Below, piece by piece: positions 54,056-62,600 of a DNA stretch of 64,000 nt (position 1 is the stretch's first letter; each line of letters opens with the position of its first letter). Below the pieces are notes generated by a model. That model saw only the letters and a list, made by a program, of their open reading frames with translations, was not told where the DNA came from and did not search any database. The position numbers were made by a program, and so were the translations under genes. Origin of the DNA: Acidobacteriota bacterium (GTDB lineage Bacteria; Acidobacteriota; Terriglobia; Terriglobales; Acidobacteriaceae); assembly GCA_021778845.1 (NCBI GenBank), contig JAJYBU010000002.1:62001-126000 (forward strand). Reading direction: 5' to 3'.

Positions 54056-54104
54056 AATCGATAGGTCCAGAAGTCTGACCTATCGAGCATTGGAGATAGA
54101 GCGC

Positions 54105-54467
54105 ATGTCGGAACTTGTTACCCGTGTCACCATCGAAGAAATCCCGTCCGCCAGCGGAGGCCCCATTACCGTGCTGCGGTTCTCGGGCGATATCACCAGC
54201 GCATCGCAGCCAGCCATCCTGGGCACCTACGAAGGACTTCCCGACCACGTCAAGCACATCCTGCTGGATTTTTCGAAGGTCGAGTATCTCAACTCCAGCG
54301 GTATCGCCCTGGTCATCCAGATGCTGATCGCCGCCAGCAAGCACGGCCAGACCATCCGGACCTTCGGTCTTAGCCCGCACTTCCAGAAGGTCTTTACGAT
54401 GGTGGGCATCACGAAGTACACGAGTCTCCACCCCGATCAGGCTTCCGCCTGCGTGGCTTTCGGGTAG
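54105..54467 (+). CDS. Second STAS-domain protein (anti-sigma antagonist-like)
   Basis: This 120-residue protein starts at the ATG at 54105 (GGAG nine bases upstream); an open frame continues upstream but is a shadow of the kinase gene. The STAS core is visible as ITVLRFSGDITSASQP and the loop KVEYLNSSGIALVIQM. The Asp before the phospho-Ser in SpoIIAA is Asn63 here, so phosphorylation control may differ from the 52915-53259 paralogue. It ends with a FTMVGITKYTSLHPD helix as in antagonists. It forms an operon with the kinase. Confidence 0.85.
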   Translation: MSELVTRVTIEEIPSASGGPITVLRFSGDITSASQPAILGTYEGLPDHVKHILLDFSKVEYLNSSGIALVIQMLIAASKHGQTIRTFGLSPHFQKVFTMVGITKYTSLHPDQASACVAFG

Positions 54468-54656
54468 CAGATATCCCCGTGACGCTCTGCGGTGGTGGAA
54501 ATCGGCGGAGCATCATCGCCTTGAGACGCATGGATAGCCGGTGATACACTCAGTGGTGGATCGGAGTATTGGCGCTGCGAAGCGTAGACTGCGGTTCTGT
54601 TTCGCACCATCCAACGATTTCGCCGCATGCGCGGCCCTAAGGCTAATGTTCCAACA

Positions 54657-54947
54657 ATGTTCATTCTTCTTGTGATTCTGCACATTATCGTCTGTCTCTT
54701 TCTCGTCGGTGTCGTTCTGATTCAACAGGGCAAGTCGGCAGATCTTGCTGGCGCCTTCGGCGGACAGGGTTCGCAGACTGCCTTCGGGCCACGCGGTGCA
54801 GCCAATCTGCTGACCCGCCTTACAACCTGGTCGGCGATTATTTTCATGCTCACATCGATCGCGCTCACCGTTGTCATGTCGCGCAGCACGCACAACGGGT
54901 CGGTGCTCTCTGACGTGCCCAGCCAGACGACCCCCGCGAAGAAGTAG
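54657..54947 (+). CDS. secG: Protein translocase subunit SecG
   Basis: The ATG at 54657 gives 96 residues starting MFILLVILHIIVCLFLVGVV, the standard SecG opening; an upstream ATG at 54627 adds ten atypical residues. A first TM helix (2-20), the family stretch VLIQQGKSADLAGAFGGQGS and a second TM helix (about 53-72) follow, then a Ser/Thr-rich tail. SecG is the accessory subunit of SecYEG that speeds SecA-driven export. It is a single-gene unit with a good terminator. Confidence 0.92.
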   Translation: MFILLVILHIIVCLFLVGVVLIQQGKSADLAGAFGGQGSQTAFGPRGAANLLTRLTTWSAIIFMLTSIALTVVMSRSTHNGSVLSDVPSQTTPAKK

Positions 54948-54967
54948 CCCACATCCTCTTCATCCGC

Positions 54968-55001
54968 GAAGCGCAGGCTGTTGGCCTGCGCTTCTGCTTT
55001 T
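54968..55001 (+). terminator. Intrinsic terminator of secG
   Basis: GAAGCGCAGG (54968-54977) and CCTGCGCTTC (54985-54994) form a perfect 10-bp stem with a 7-base loop, followed by TGCTTTTG. It lies 20 bp after the secG stop and before the next plus-strand gene. Confidence 0.75.
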
Positions 55002-55041
55002 GCAGGGAGCAATGAATGAATCTTGAGGGCAAGGAGTTCCG

Positions 55042-55668
55042 ATGATTCGCGACACATTTCCTGTCGGCATGCTGGGTTGCAACTGCACGATCCTCGGTGA
55101 TGAAGTATCCCGCGAAGCCATTGTGGTGGATCCCGGGTATGACATTCCCCGCATTCTGGCGCTGCTCGCGAAGCATAAACTGACCGTCAGGAAGATCGTG
55201 GTCACGCATGCGCATATTGACCATATTGCCAGCGCACAGAGCCTCAAGAAGATCACTGAGGCTCCTATCATTTATAACCAGGCCGACCTTCCGCTGGTCG
55301 CGATGATGGATGTTCAGGCCGGGTGGCTCGGCCTGCCGGTGCCCACCGTTCTTCCACCCGATCACTCCCCTGCGGATGGCGAGACTGTCAGTGTGGCCGG
55401 GATCACTGGGAAGGTGTTCTATACGCCGGGGCATACGGAGGGCAGCCTCTGTATGTACGTTCCGGACGAGCATCTGCTGCTGGCCGGAGATACGTTGTTT
55501 GCAGGCGGCGTCGGACGGACCGATCTGCCCGGTGGAAACTCCAGAAAGCTCCTTGTGAGTATCAGGGAGCGACTGCTGTCGTTGCCGGATTCTACGCTTG
55601 TCGTTCCGGGGCACGGTCCGACGACGACCATTGGCACCGAGCGCGTCCACAATCCGTTTCTGGTCTGA
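55042..55668 (+). CDS. MBL-fold hydrolase (GloB/YcbL-like)
   Basis: The 208-residue protein has MLGCNCTILGDE at the start and the glyoxalase II-type metal ligands VVTHAHIDHIAS near residue 53, YTPGHTEGSLCMYV near 131, LAGDTLFAGGVGRTD near 152 and PGHGPTTTIGTER near 190. The short C-terminus lacks the GloB substrate helix domain, placing it with YcbL-like type II glyoxalases or persulfide dioxygenase relatives. Possible substrates are hydroxyacyl-glutathione-like thioesters; nothing nearby narrows this. It follows secG by 94 bp, beyond a terminator, so it has its own promoter. Confidence 0.85.
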   Translation: MIRDTFPVGMLGCNCTILGDEVSREAIVVDPGYDIPRILALLAKHKLTVRKIVVTHAHIDHIASAQSLKKITEAPIIYNQADLPLVAMMDVQAGWLGLPVPTVLPPDHSPADGETVSVAGITGKVFYTPGHTEGSLCMYVPDEHLLLAGDTLFAGGVGRTDLPGGNSRKLLVSIRERLLSLPDSTLVVPGHGPTTTIGTERVHNPFLV

Positions 55669-55686
55669 GCGCGGGATCAACGCCTC

Positions 55687-56871
55687 TCAGTCGATGGGAA
55701 GACGCTTCAGGCCTGCGGCCCAGATCTCTCGCGGAGTCAGCAGACTGACAACGACTCTGCCGTCATCGAGGCCGTAGAACTCGCCGGATTGAACGAGAAC
55801 TCTGCGGTCCAGCGCTGCTTGCACGAACTCCTTGCCATCGACCGTGCGCGGGACGCGAAGCACGGCGGTCCAGCCACCCTGCATCGCGAAGCGCTGTGCT
55901 GAGGTTCCGCGTAGACGCTCGTCGAGCAACGCCAGGTTTTCCGTCATCCGCTGCCGGATCTGCTGCTGCATCGAGTGTCGAGCAGCAAGCCAATAGGGTA
56001 ATGCGTGTTGTACGGGAGCGTTCATCGAGAGGAAGGTATCGGCGATGATCTCGATGCGCTGCATGGCCTCGCTCACCAGAGGACGAGGGCCACACGCGGC
56101 GATCCACGAGGCCTTCATCTGCGGCAGGCCGCAGACTTTGCTGATGCCGCTGAGCACGAAGGTGAGGCAGGACGACTCGCCGGCTGCGAAGCTGCGTTGC
56201 GTGAGACCGAGCGGATAGTCGAGGAAGACCTCGTCCACGATCAGGGCAAGATGATGCTCGGCACAGATAGATTCAAGCGCGGTGCGCTCAAGCTGCGAGG
56301 CGAAGTTGCCCGTGGGATTGTTTGGATGCACGACAATCACGGCTCGCGTTTTGGCTGTGATGGCGGCCTTGAGCAGGTGCAAATCGATTGCCCAGCCGAG
56401 ACCTGAGGATGGGTCTGCGTTCGGATCGGTGTTCGGATCGTAGACGAGCGGATACTCGCGTAACTGGACATCGTCGAGTTGTGCGATGAAGTCGAAGAGC
56501 GGGTAACTGGGCCGCGCGACAAGGATCTCGTCGCCTGCGTTACAGAGCAGGCGGAAGAGAAAACTGTAGGCCTCGCTGGTGCTGGTGGTGAGACAGAGAC
56601 TGTCAATCGAGATCGCTGCACCTGCGTCGCGATAGTACGCAGCCACGGCTTCTCGAGCGGTCTTCATACCGAGCGGATCGGGCTCGTAGTGAAGCGCGGC
56701 AACGTTGGACAGAGGAGCGAGGAGCTTCGCGTCGTCGTAGGCAAACCCGCATTGGGTTGGATTCGATACGGTCAGATCGAACAACTCATAGCCGGATGCG
56801 CGCGCCTCGAGCACGGCAGTGGTGAGATCGTTCTCGGCAAGGTTCCAGTGGGTGCGTTGGGAAAAGTTCAT
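55687..56871 (-). CDS. PLP-dependent class I/II aminotransferase
   Basis: Starting at the ATG at 56871 gives 394 residues; the longer frame to 56967 has no family features. The fold type I landmarks are LTVSNPTQCGF near residue 33, TTSTSEAYSFLFRLL near 94, RPSYPLFDFIAQL near 117, VVHPNNPTGNF near 175, the Asp of LIVDEVFLDYP near 205 and the PLP lysine in SGISKVCGLPQMKASW near 235. It is distinct from the aspartate-type enzyme at 39925. Specificity is unclear. It is convergent with the GloB-like gene (18 bp) and divergent from a HAD gene. Confidence 0.85.
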   Translation of the reverse strand: MNFSQRTHWNLAENDLTTAVLEARASGYELFDLTVSNPTQCGFAYDDAKLLAPLSNVAALHYEPDPLGMKTAREAVAAYYRDAGAAISIDSLCLTTSTSEAYSFLFRLLCNAGDEILVARPSYPLFDFIAQLDDVQLREYPLVYDPNTDPNADPSSGLGWAIDLHLLKAAITAKTRAVIVVHPNNPTGNFASQLERTALESICAEHHLALIVDEVFLDYPLGLTQRSFAAGESSCLTFVLSGISKVCGLPQMKASWIAACGPRPLVSEAMQRIEIIADTFLSMNAPVQHALPYWLAARHSMQQQIRQRMTENLALLDERLRGTSAQRFAMQGGWTAVLRVPRTVDGKEFVQAALDRRVLVQSGEFYGLDDGRVVVSLLTPREIWAAGLKRLPID

Positions 56872-56944
56872 CAGGATTGTGTCAGCCTTCTCATGGTACT
56901 TCGATGTGATATGGATCTGAGTCAGCCAGATACAATTAGGAGCA

Positions 56945-57589
56945 ATGGCGAATGAATCTGGAAGCAAGATTAGCGCGGTGCTCTTCGACTATGGAATGGT
57001 GCTGAGCGACGTGCCGGAAGCGGCCGATTGGCGGCTGTTGGAACGAGTTTTGGATGTCGAGGAGGAAGCGTTTCAGGCTGCGTATTGGAAGTATCGCGAC
57101 GCGTACGATCGTGGTGCGCTGAGTGCCCAAACATACTGGGAGATTGTCGCTCGCGATCTTAATAAACCTATCGACGCTGCGATACTTCGGGCGCTGATTG
57201 ATGCAGATACCGTTGTATGGACACAGCCGAATCCGGTGATGATGGAATGGGCTGCGAGCCTGAATCGCTCTGGCATGAAGACCGGAATTTTATCGAATAT
57301 TGGGGATGCAATGGAGTCCGGGGTGCTCGGTCGGTTCCCTGCACTAGCTGAATTTACACACCATACTTTTTCGCATCGGCTTGGCATTGCGAAGCCGGAT
57401 GCGGCGATCTATCGGCATGCGGTGGAGGGGCTGGGGGTGCCGGTGGAGGAAATTCTGTTCGTGGATGATCGGGAGGAGAACATCCGGGCTGCGCGGGTGG
57501 CGGGGATGGTCGCGGTGCAGTACATCGGGCACGCGGCGTTTGTGGAGGAGATGCAGGGGATGGGGCTGGGGTGGTTGCTGGTGGTCTAG
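56945..57589 (+). CDS. HAD-superfamily hydrolase (YihX-like)
   Basis: The 214-residue protein has motif I as VLFDYGMVLSD, in which the second acid of DxD is replaced by Gly, as in the YihX and epoxide-hydrolase-N-terminal group. Motif II is GILSNIGD, motif III lies in GIAKPDAAIYRHAVEGLG and motif IV is LFVDDREENIRAAR. The helical cap spans about 20-85. YihX dephosphorylates glucose-1-phosphate; related proteins act on other sugar phosphates. The last four bases overlap the ribBA stop on the other strand. Confidence 0.83.
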   Translation: MANESGSKISAVLFDYGMVLSDVPEAADWRLLERVLDVEEEAFQAAYWKYRDAYDRGALSAQTYWEIVARDLNKPIDAAILRALIDADTVVWTQPNPVMMEWAASLNRSGMKTGILSNIGDAMESGVLGRFPALAEFTHHTFSHRLGIAKPDAAIYRHAVEGLGVPVEEILFVDDREENIRAARVAGMVAVQYIGHAAFVEEMQGMGLGWLLVV

Positions 57590-58794
57590 GGGGTGGGTAC
57601 GGGGGTGAGGGCGATCGGGACGCGCTCGACGATCTCGATGCCGAAGCCCTGGAGGGCGGGAACGTGCCGGGGGTGGTTGGTGAGCAGGCGGATCTTGCGG
57701 ATGCCGAGGTCGGAGATGATCTGGCCGCCGAGGCCTACCTGGCGGAGGATGCGCTGGTCGGGGGCACCAAGGGGTTCGGGTTCGGAGCCGCGGGCGGTGC
57801 GGTGGATGCAGAGCTTCGCAGGGTGCTCGGCGCGGTCGATGGTGAAGCCGCGCTGGGTGTGATGGAGATAGATGAGGGCTCCGACACCGGCGCGAGCGAT
57901 CTCACGGAGGCTGGCGTCAACGGTGGCGCGGCAGTCGCAGGCGGTGGAGCCGAAGACGTTGCCTGCGAGACAGTGGGTATGGACACGGACAAGGACGGGC
58001 GTGTCGGATTTGTCCGCGGCGGCGAGGTCGCCGAAGGTGAGGGCGATGTGGGACTCGTCTCCAGCGCCAAGGTCGTGCTCAACGGTCTGGATGTCGCTCT
58101 CGTAGGAGAACATGCGGAAGTCGCCATACGCGGTGGGAAGGAGGCCTTCGGCGATGCGGTGAGTGTAGCGCTCGTTGGCCATACGGTAGCGGATGAGGTC
58201 GGCTACGGTGACCATCTTGAGGCCGTGAGTCTGGCAGAAGACAGTGAGATCGGGAACGCGGGCCATGGTGCCGTCTTCGTTCATGATCTCGCAGATGACG
58301 CCAGCGGGAATAAGGCCGGCCATGCGGGCCAGGTCAACGGAGGCCTCGGTCTGTCCGGCGCGGACCAGGACTCCGCCTTTGCGGGCGCGGAGGGGAAAGA
58401 CGTGGCCGGGACGGGCGAGGTCGTGAGGACTGGAGTTGGGGCTGATCGCCACCTGGATGGTGTGGGCGCGGTCGGCTGCCGATATCCCTGTAGTGACGCC
58501 TTCGCGGGCTTCGATGGTCTCGGTGAAGGCGGTGCCGAAGCGCGAGGTGTTGTCCTGGGTCATGGGACCGAGGCGCATGTAGTCGGCTCGCTCCTCGGTG
58601 AGGGTGAGGCAGATGAGGCCGCGGCCGAAGCGGGCCATGAAGTTGATGGCTTCGGGGGTGCAGAACTCGGCGGCGATGGTGAGATCGCCTTCGTTTTCGC
58701 GGTCCTCGTCGTCGATGAGAACGATCATGCGGCCGGCGCGGAGTTCGTCGAGGGCCTCGGGGATGTCGATAAATCCAGCGTTGCGGTCGGGCAT
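57586..58794 (-). CDS. ribBA: RibBA-type protein with diverged GTP cyclohydrolase II half
   Basis: The 402-residue protein has an N-terminal dihydroxybutanone-phosphate synthase domain that looks complete: [19 protein letters not shown] near residue 20, [14 protein letters not shown] near 95 and [16 protein letters not shown] near 128. The C-terminal half keeps the zinc site of GTP cyclohydrolase II (HCLAGNVFG...CDC) and RLLTNHPRH, but the usual EGRGIGL, AYxLQ and DTVEAN stretches are replaced by [15 protein letters not shown] and [12 protein letters not shown]. So the first reaction of riboflavin synthesis may not be carried out by this protein. A copy of the intergenic repeat abuts its start. 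Confidence 0.85.
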   Translation of the reverse strand: MPDRNAGFIDIPEALDELRAGRMIVLIDDEDRENEGDLTIAAEFCTPEAINFMARFGRGLICLTLTEERADYMRLGPMTQDNTSRFGTAFTETIEAREGVTTGISAADRAHTIQVAISPNSSPHDLARPGHVFPLRARKGGVLVRAGQTEASVDLARMAGLIPAGVICEIMNEDGTMARVPDLTVFCQTHGLKMVTVADLIRYRMANERYTHRIAEGLLPTAYGDFRMFSYESDIQTVEHDLGAGDESHIALTFGDLAAADKSDTPVLVRVHTHCLAGNVFGSTACDCRATVDASLREIARAGVGALIYLHHTQRGFTIDRAEHPAKLCIHRTARGSEPEPLGAPDQRILRQVGLGGQIISDLGIRKIRLLTNHPRHVPALQGFGIEIVERVPIALTPVPTP

Positions 58795-58807
58795 ATAGAT
58801 GGGGTGC

Positions 58808-59080
58808 CCCCTCCCCCCCCGGTACTTATTGACTCAAAGTATTGAAAGGGTTTGGGTTAGCGGGTGACTTGTGGCCTGGCGTACTGTAACTGGTTGAAAA
58901 CGAATGAGTTGCCCCGCAAGGTATTCTATTTAGATGGGTTACGGGTAGAGTATTCATTTTATTCGGATTAGGTGGCATTTTGGAGGCTTTTGGCCCCATG
59001 TTGCCTCTGACCCGCTAGCCTCTGTATCCCCTACTTCTATTGTAGCTACTCGCGCAGGGTAACTATGCCAGATTTGGAGA
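58808..59080. repeat. Intergenic repeat element, copy 2 (upstream of ribBA)
   Basis: About 273 bp of the 350-bp spacer between ribBA and the small basic protein gene. Like copy 1 it runs C-run, TACTTA...AAAGTATTGA (58823-58844), ACTTGTGG (58867-58874) and CAGGGTAACTATGCCAG (59055-59071), in the same order and strand. The interior is AT-richer and longer. No FMN riboswitch pattern was found here; the spacer holds no gene. Confidence 0.6.
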
Positions 59081-59144
59081 AGAATTATCTGACGCGGAAT
59101 CAGCGGTTTAGGCTGAATTCCGGACAGCAGTGGGATTGACAGAT

Positions 59145-59372
59145 TTAGAGGGTGGACTCGATCTCAAAGCCCCAGGCCTCGAGGAGAGCTTCGGGGATGT
59201 ACTTGGAGTTCTTGTTGCGGCGGGCCCACTCGCGAAGGCGGGTGGAGCGGATGTACTGGTCGGGGGTGAGCTTGTATTCCTTGACGACCATCTCGAAGGA
59301 GGTGATGGTGGGGACGACGGGGCCAATGGGCTCCGGCTTGCCCCAGTTGGGATTGCCGCGGCGTTTTGCCAT
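59145..59372 (-). CDS. Conserved-looking small basic protein
   Basis: A 75-residue protein, basic in its N-terminal half (MAKRRGNPNWGKPEP) and ending WGFEIESTL. It has Pro/Gly-rich residues 1-25, then predicted helices (SFEMVVKEYKLTPDQYIRST, LREWARRNKNSKYIPEALLE). Codon use looks coding. No family name can be given; the helix pattern and charge suggest a small nucleic-acid- or ribosome-associated protein, but this is only an impression. A GAGG precedes the ATG at 59372. It is transcribed toward the repeat upstream of ribBA. Confidence 0.65.
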   Translation of the reverse strand: MAKRRGNPNWGKPEPIGPVVPTITSFEMVVKEYKLTPDQYIRSTRLREWARRNKNSKYIPEALLEAWGFEIESTL

Positions 59373-59582
59373 GGATTTATTTCCTCGCTATTCAGGCGGC
59401 TGCGTGCCGCAACACTTCATTTTATCATTTTTGAAGCTGGAGATGGGGTTGCGGATTGGGGTCGGCAAATGATCTCCCCCTTTGCAGAGGAAGTGCCTGG
59501 TGAAGGAGGCATTCTCAGGAAGGAAGCCCACTGATTTGGATGGCGATGAGAGCGGAGGCTGAGGACTTGGGGTGGGCACAGC

Positions 59583-60044
59583 CTAGCGCTGGTAGGAGAA
59601 GATGCCGCAGAGGGTGGCGGAGTTGGCGAGGGCGTCGGGGGTGAGGGTGGGGATGTGAGAGCCGGAGAAGAAGGCTAGCTGGAGGGTGTTGCCGGTGGCG
59701 TAGGCGGCGACCCACTGGGTGTCGTCGGAGCCGCAGAGGGTGTTCTTGTGGAGGAACTTCTTGTCGGCGGGGATGCTGAGGCGGTAGAGGTTGGCGGTGC
59801 CGCCGGCGCTGCTCTCAGCTGGGAAGGTGGCGTTGAGTTCGTCCGGGGTGAGGGTGCGGATCTGCGCGATCCAGAAGGGGGTGAAGTTAATCCAGAGCTT
59901 CTCGCGGGAGAAGGCGATGTCACTGGTGATGGTCTTGGCGGTGGAGCTGGCGGCGCGCCAGTCGCCTAGTTCCTGGGCTGCGCTGGGCATGGTGCCGATG
60001 AGGGCGAAGGCCATGAGGGCGCAAAGGAGAGAGAGTCGCTTCAT
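59583..60044 (-). CDS. Exported protein of unknown function
   Basis: The ATG at 60044 gives 153 residues with a signal peptide (MKRLSLLCALMAFALIGTMPSAAQ); a longer frame from 60080 adds 12 residues before it. The mature protein has two Cys far apart (TLCGSD near 104, TLCGIF near 147), which could form a disulfide, and motifs ITSDIAFSREKLWINFTPFWIAQI and AYATGNTLQLAFFSGS. I do not recognise the family; the pattern suggests a small periplasmic beta-rich protein. It lies just downstream of a repeat-containing spacer and the TolC gene. Confidence 0.6.
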   Translation of the reverse strand: MKRLSLLCALMAFALIGTMPSAAQELGDWRAASSTAKTITSDIAFSREKLWINFTPFWIAQIRTLTPDELNATFPAESSAGGTANLYRLSIPADKKFLHKNTLCGSDDTQWVAAYATGNTLQLAFFSGSHIPTLTPDALANSATLCGIFSYQR

Positions 60045-60099
60045 GACTTTAGGATGACACCTGCGCAGAGGTTTGAGCAAACGTGGGCGGGGCGAGGAC

Positions 60100-60321
60100 G
60101 GGCGCGCTTCGCGCTAGAGGCGGGTTTCCCGGTGCGCTCAGAATGGCCGATAGAGAGGCAGAGGCAGGAACAAAGACAGAAGCAGATTCCTGCGGAATGA
60201 CAACTAAAAAAGCAAGTGCAACAGCAAATACTGAGATCCTTCGCTTCGCTCTGGATGACGGCGAGAAAGCATTGGATGACGGCGAAGAACTGGCAAGGGC
60301 TGGAATGGGCGCGCTTCGCGC
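60100..60321. repeat. Spacer bracketed by two identical GC hairpins
   Basis: GGGCGCGCTTCGCGC occurs at 60100-60114 and again in direct orientation at 60307-60321; each can fold on itself (GCGCG/CGCGC). Between them TGGATGACGGCGA is repeated at 60252-60264 and 60273-60285, next to CTTCGCTTCGCT, related to the repeat at 4709-4745. No gene is visible; the block ends 5 bp before the tolC stop. Confidence 0.5.
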
Positions 60322-60325
60322 GGAG

Positions 60326-62446
60326 TTAGAGGGTTGGGGGTGGTGACGGGGTGTCGGAGAGGGGTTTAGGGGCGGCTTCGGGTTTGGGAGGGGTGAGGCC
60401 GGGGATGGTGGGGGCCTGGGCGATGCTGCCGGCGGCCGCGTCGGTGATGTCGATGTGGTAGCGGTCGAGAGTGGTGGAGAGGAGTTGCATGAGCGCGGCG
60501 CGGTCCTTGGCGTAGGCGGCGGTGGCGGAGATGAGGGAGTTCTCGGCAATGGCGAGGTTCCTTCCCTGCTGGAGGACGAGGGCGGTGGTGGAGGCGCCAA
60601 GCTTGTATTTTTTCTGCTCGGAGATGAAGCTTTGCTGGGCGTAGTCGCGCTGGGCCTGAGCGGCGGCGACCTGGGCGCGGTCGTTGGTGAGGGCGTAACG
60701 GCCGTTGATGACCTGGATGCGGATCTGGGTGTAGAGCTGCTGAAGGCGCATCTGGGACTGGCGAAGCTCCATCTGGGAGCGGGCTTCGTCGGCCTGGGCG
60801 GTGCGGTTACGCAGGGGGATGGAGATGTTGACGCCGACACCGTAGTCGGGGAATGAGTTATTCACGGTGCTCTTGAAGACGCTACCAAAGCCGGCTGTGG
60901 TGGGGCAGGCGGAGGCTGGATAACCGGCCTGCTGGGCCTGCAGGACGCACTCTGGGCTGACAAGTCCGCCGGCAGCTGCGGCACCGTAGAAGCCGTACGC
61001 ATCGACAGTGGGAAGAAGACCGTTCTTCTCGGCCTTGATGGTGATGCGGTTGTTCTTCATGTTGAGAACAGCCTGCTCGATCTGCGGGTTGTTGCGGTCG
61101 GCCTCGGTGACGAGGTCTTCGATAGGCATGTCCTCTTCGGGGAGGCGATCGAGTGCGACGCGATCAGTGGGGATGACGGGGGCGTTGGAGAGTTCAGGAT
61201 CGTTGAGGTTGCGGGCGATGGCCTGCTTCATGATGAGCTGCTGGTACTCGAGGTTGGTCTGCGAGGCGATGAGGGCCTGCTTGTCGCTGGCAACCGAGGC
61301 GTCGGAGTTGACGACATCGAGGGGAGCGAGGGTGCCAATGGCGAGCTGCTTGCGGTTGTCCTCGGTGAGTTGGGTGGACTGGGCGAGGGCGCGCTCTTTG
61401 GCCTGCTCATCCTCATAGGCAGAGACCAGGCCCCAATAGATATTTTCGACCTGATTGACGGTGTAGAGGAGCTGCTGGCGAAAGGCGGAGTCGGTGATGC
61501 GACGGTCGTTTTTGGCCTGGAGGATGAATCGGCCGTTGATGCCGGGGCCGAAGCCCTGGAGCAGATGCTGGGTGAAGGTGGCGCGGAAGTTGGAGGCCAG
61601 GGCGGGGTCGAAGGATGAGTACGGGTTGTCGGTAGTCAGGCGGCTGTTATCGAAGATGACGGCGAGCTGGGTGCCGGTGAGGAAGCCCTGGTTGTAGCCG
61701 AAGTTGTAGGTTGCGGTCTTGGTGTAGATGACGGGCAGGCCGGCGCTGAAGAAGAGGTTGGTCTGCTGGACGGAGGCGGACTCGTAGCTGAGCTGGCTGG
61801 TGATCGTGGGGTCGAGAACCTCTGGGACGGCGCCGCCGCCGTTGGTGCTGAGAACCAGGCCGGATGCACCTGCGCCACCTCCGCCGGTGCCGCTGGAGGT
61901 GCCGCCGGGACCGCCGCCGCCGGTGACTGTGGAGCTGGTGCCGCCGAGGGTGTTGGCGACGATTCCGGTGGAGACGCCGCGCAGGGTGGAGCCGGCTTTG
62001 GCGCGCAGGAGGTCGGCGTCGGCGATGTCGAGATTGATGCGGGCGATGGCGATGTCGTAGTTATTTTCGAGCGCGAGGGTGACGGCGTCGGAGAGGCTGA
62101 GATAGATCTTGCCGCCGGTGAGGAGCTCGTCGAGATGAGGGGTGTTGCTGAGACGCGGGGCGGGATAGCTGGTGGGGGTGTACCAGCGGAAGGGATCGGG
62201 GAGACCGAAGTGGCCGTTGCTGTAATCGCGGGCGGTGGGGCGAAGGAAGAGAGGCTCGGTAAGGATGGGCGTAGGGGCCTGGGGGAGACCGCTGGCGTCG
62301 AGAGTTACGGTGGCCTGGGGAGTTGCGGGAGCGGTGGCGCCAACCTGCTGGGCGATAAGACGGGCCTGCTGCGCGGTGCCCTGGGGGGCGGTGCTCAGTA
62401 ACGTAAGGGCTACACAGACGCTCGCCTGCCAATGCCTCAAATTCAC
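60326..62446 (-). CDS. TolC-family outer membrane protein (long form)
   Basis: At 706 residues this is longer than standard TolC. It has a signal peptide (ASVCVALTLLSTAPQGTAQ), an N-terminal extension to about residue 110, a Gly/Ser/Thr-rich insertion near 160-205 (GGGGPGGTSSGTGGGGAG) and two OEP repeats: SLSDAVTLALENNYDIAIARIN and LNMKNNRITIKAEKNGLLPT. The C-terminus is Pro/Ala-rich. It probably forms an outer-membrane duct for efflux or type I export. No adaptor or pump gene is next to it, so it must pair with parts encoded elsewhere. It is divergent from truA. Confidence 0.85.
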   Translation of the reverse strand: MNLRHWQASVCVALTLLSTAPQGTAQQARLIAQQVGATAPATPQATVTLDASGLPQAPTPILTEPLFLRPTARDYSNGHFGLPDPFRWYTPTSYPAPRLSNTPHLDELLTGGKIYLSLSDAVTLALENNYDIAIARINLDIADADLLRAKAGSTLRGVSTGIVANTLGGTSSTVTGGGGPGGTSSGTGGGGAGASGLVLSTNGGGAVPEVLDPTITSQLSYESASVQQTNLFFSAGLPVIYTKTATYNFGYNQGFLTGTQLAVIFDNSRLTTDNPYSSFDPALASNFRATFTQHLLQGFGPGINGRFILQAKNDRRITDSAFRQQLLYTVNQVENIYWGLVSAYEDEQAKERALAQSTQLTEDNRKQLAIGTLAPLDVVNSDASVASDKQALIASQTNLEYQQLIMKQAIARNLNDPELSNAPVIPTDRVALDRLPEEDMPIEDLVTEADRNNPQIEQAVLNMKNNRITIKAEKNGLLPTVDAYGFYGAAAAGGLVSPECVLQAQQAGYPASACPTTAGFGSVFKSTVNNSFPDYGVGVNISIPLRNRTAQADEARSQMELRQSQMRLQQLYTQIRIQVINGRYALTNDRAQVAAAQAQRDYAQQSFISEQKKYKLGASTTALVLQQGRNLAIAENSLISATAAYAKDRAALMQLLSTTLDRYHIDITDAAAGSIAQAPTIPGLTPPKPEAAPKPLSDTPSPPPTL

Positions 62447-62600
62447 GATTCACTTCTCCAGCGTGCAGCTTGAATGAGTTTGTAGATGCTGTCTAGATGC
62501 TGTCCGCACGTTTAGATACGGTTTGGTGAACGGATTGGTTCCAGACAAAGGGGTAAGAACGTTTCAAGTATATCGGGCGAGGGGTGAGAGGCTCTCTACA

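Noticed and set aside
57571-58845. 424-codon frame antisense to ribBA
   Set aside because: Gly/Asp/Val-rich mirror of ribBA without any recognisable domain.
58795-59144. FMN riboswitch upstream of ribBA
   Set aside because: Looked for the conserved RFN blocks on the minus strand and did not find them; the spacer matches the intergenic repeat instead.
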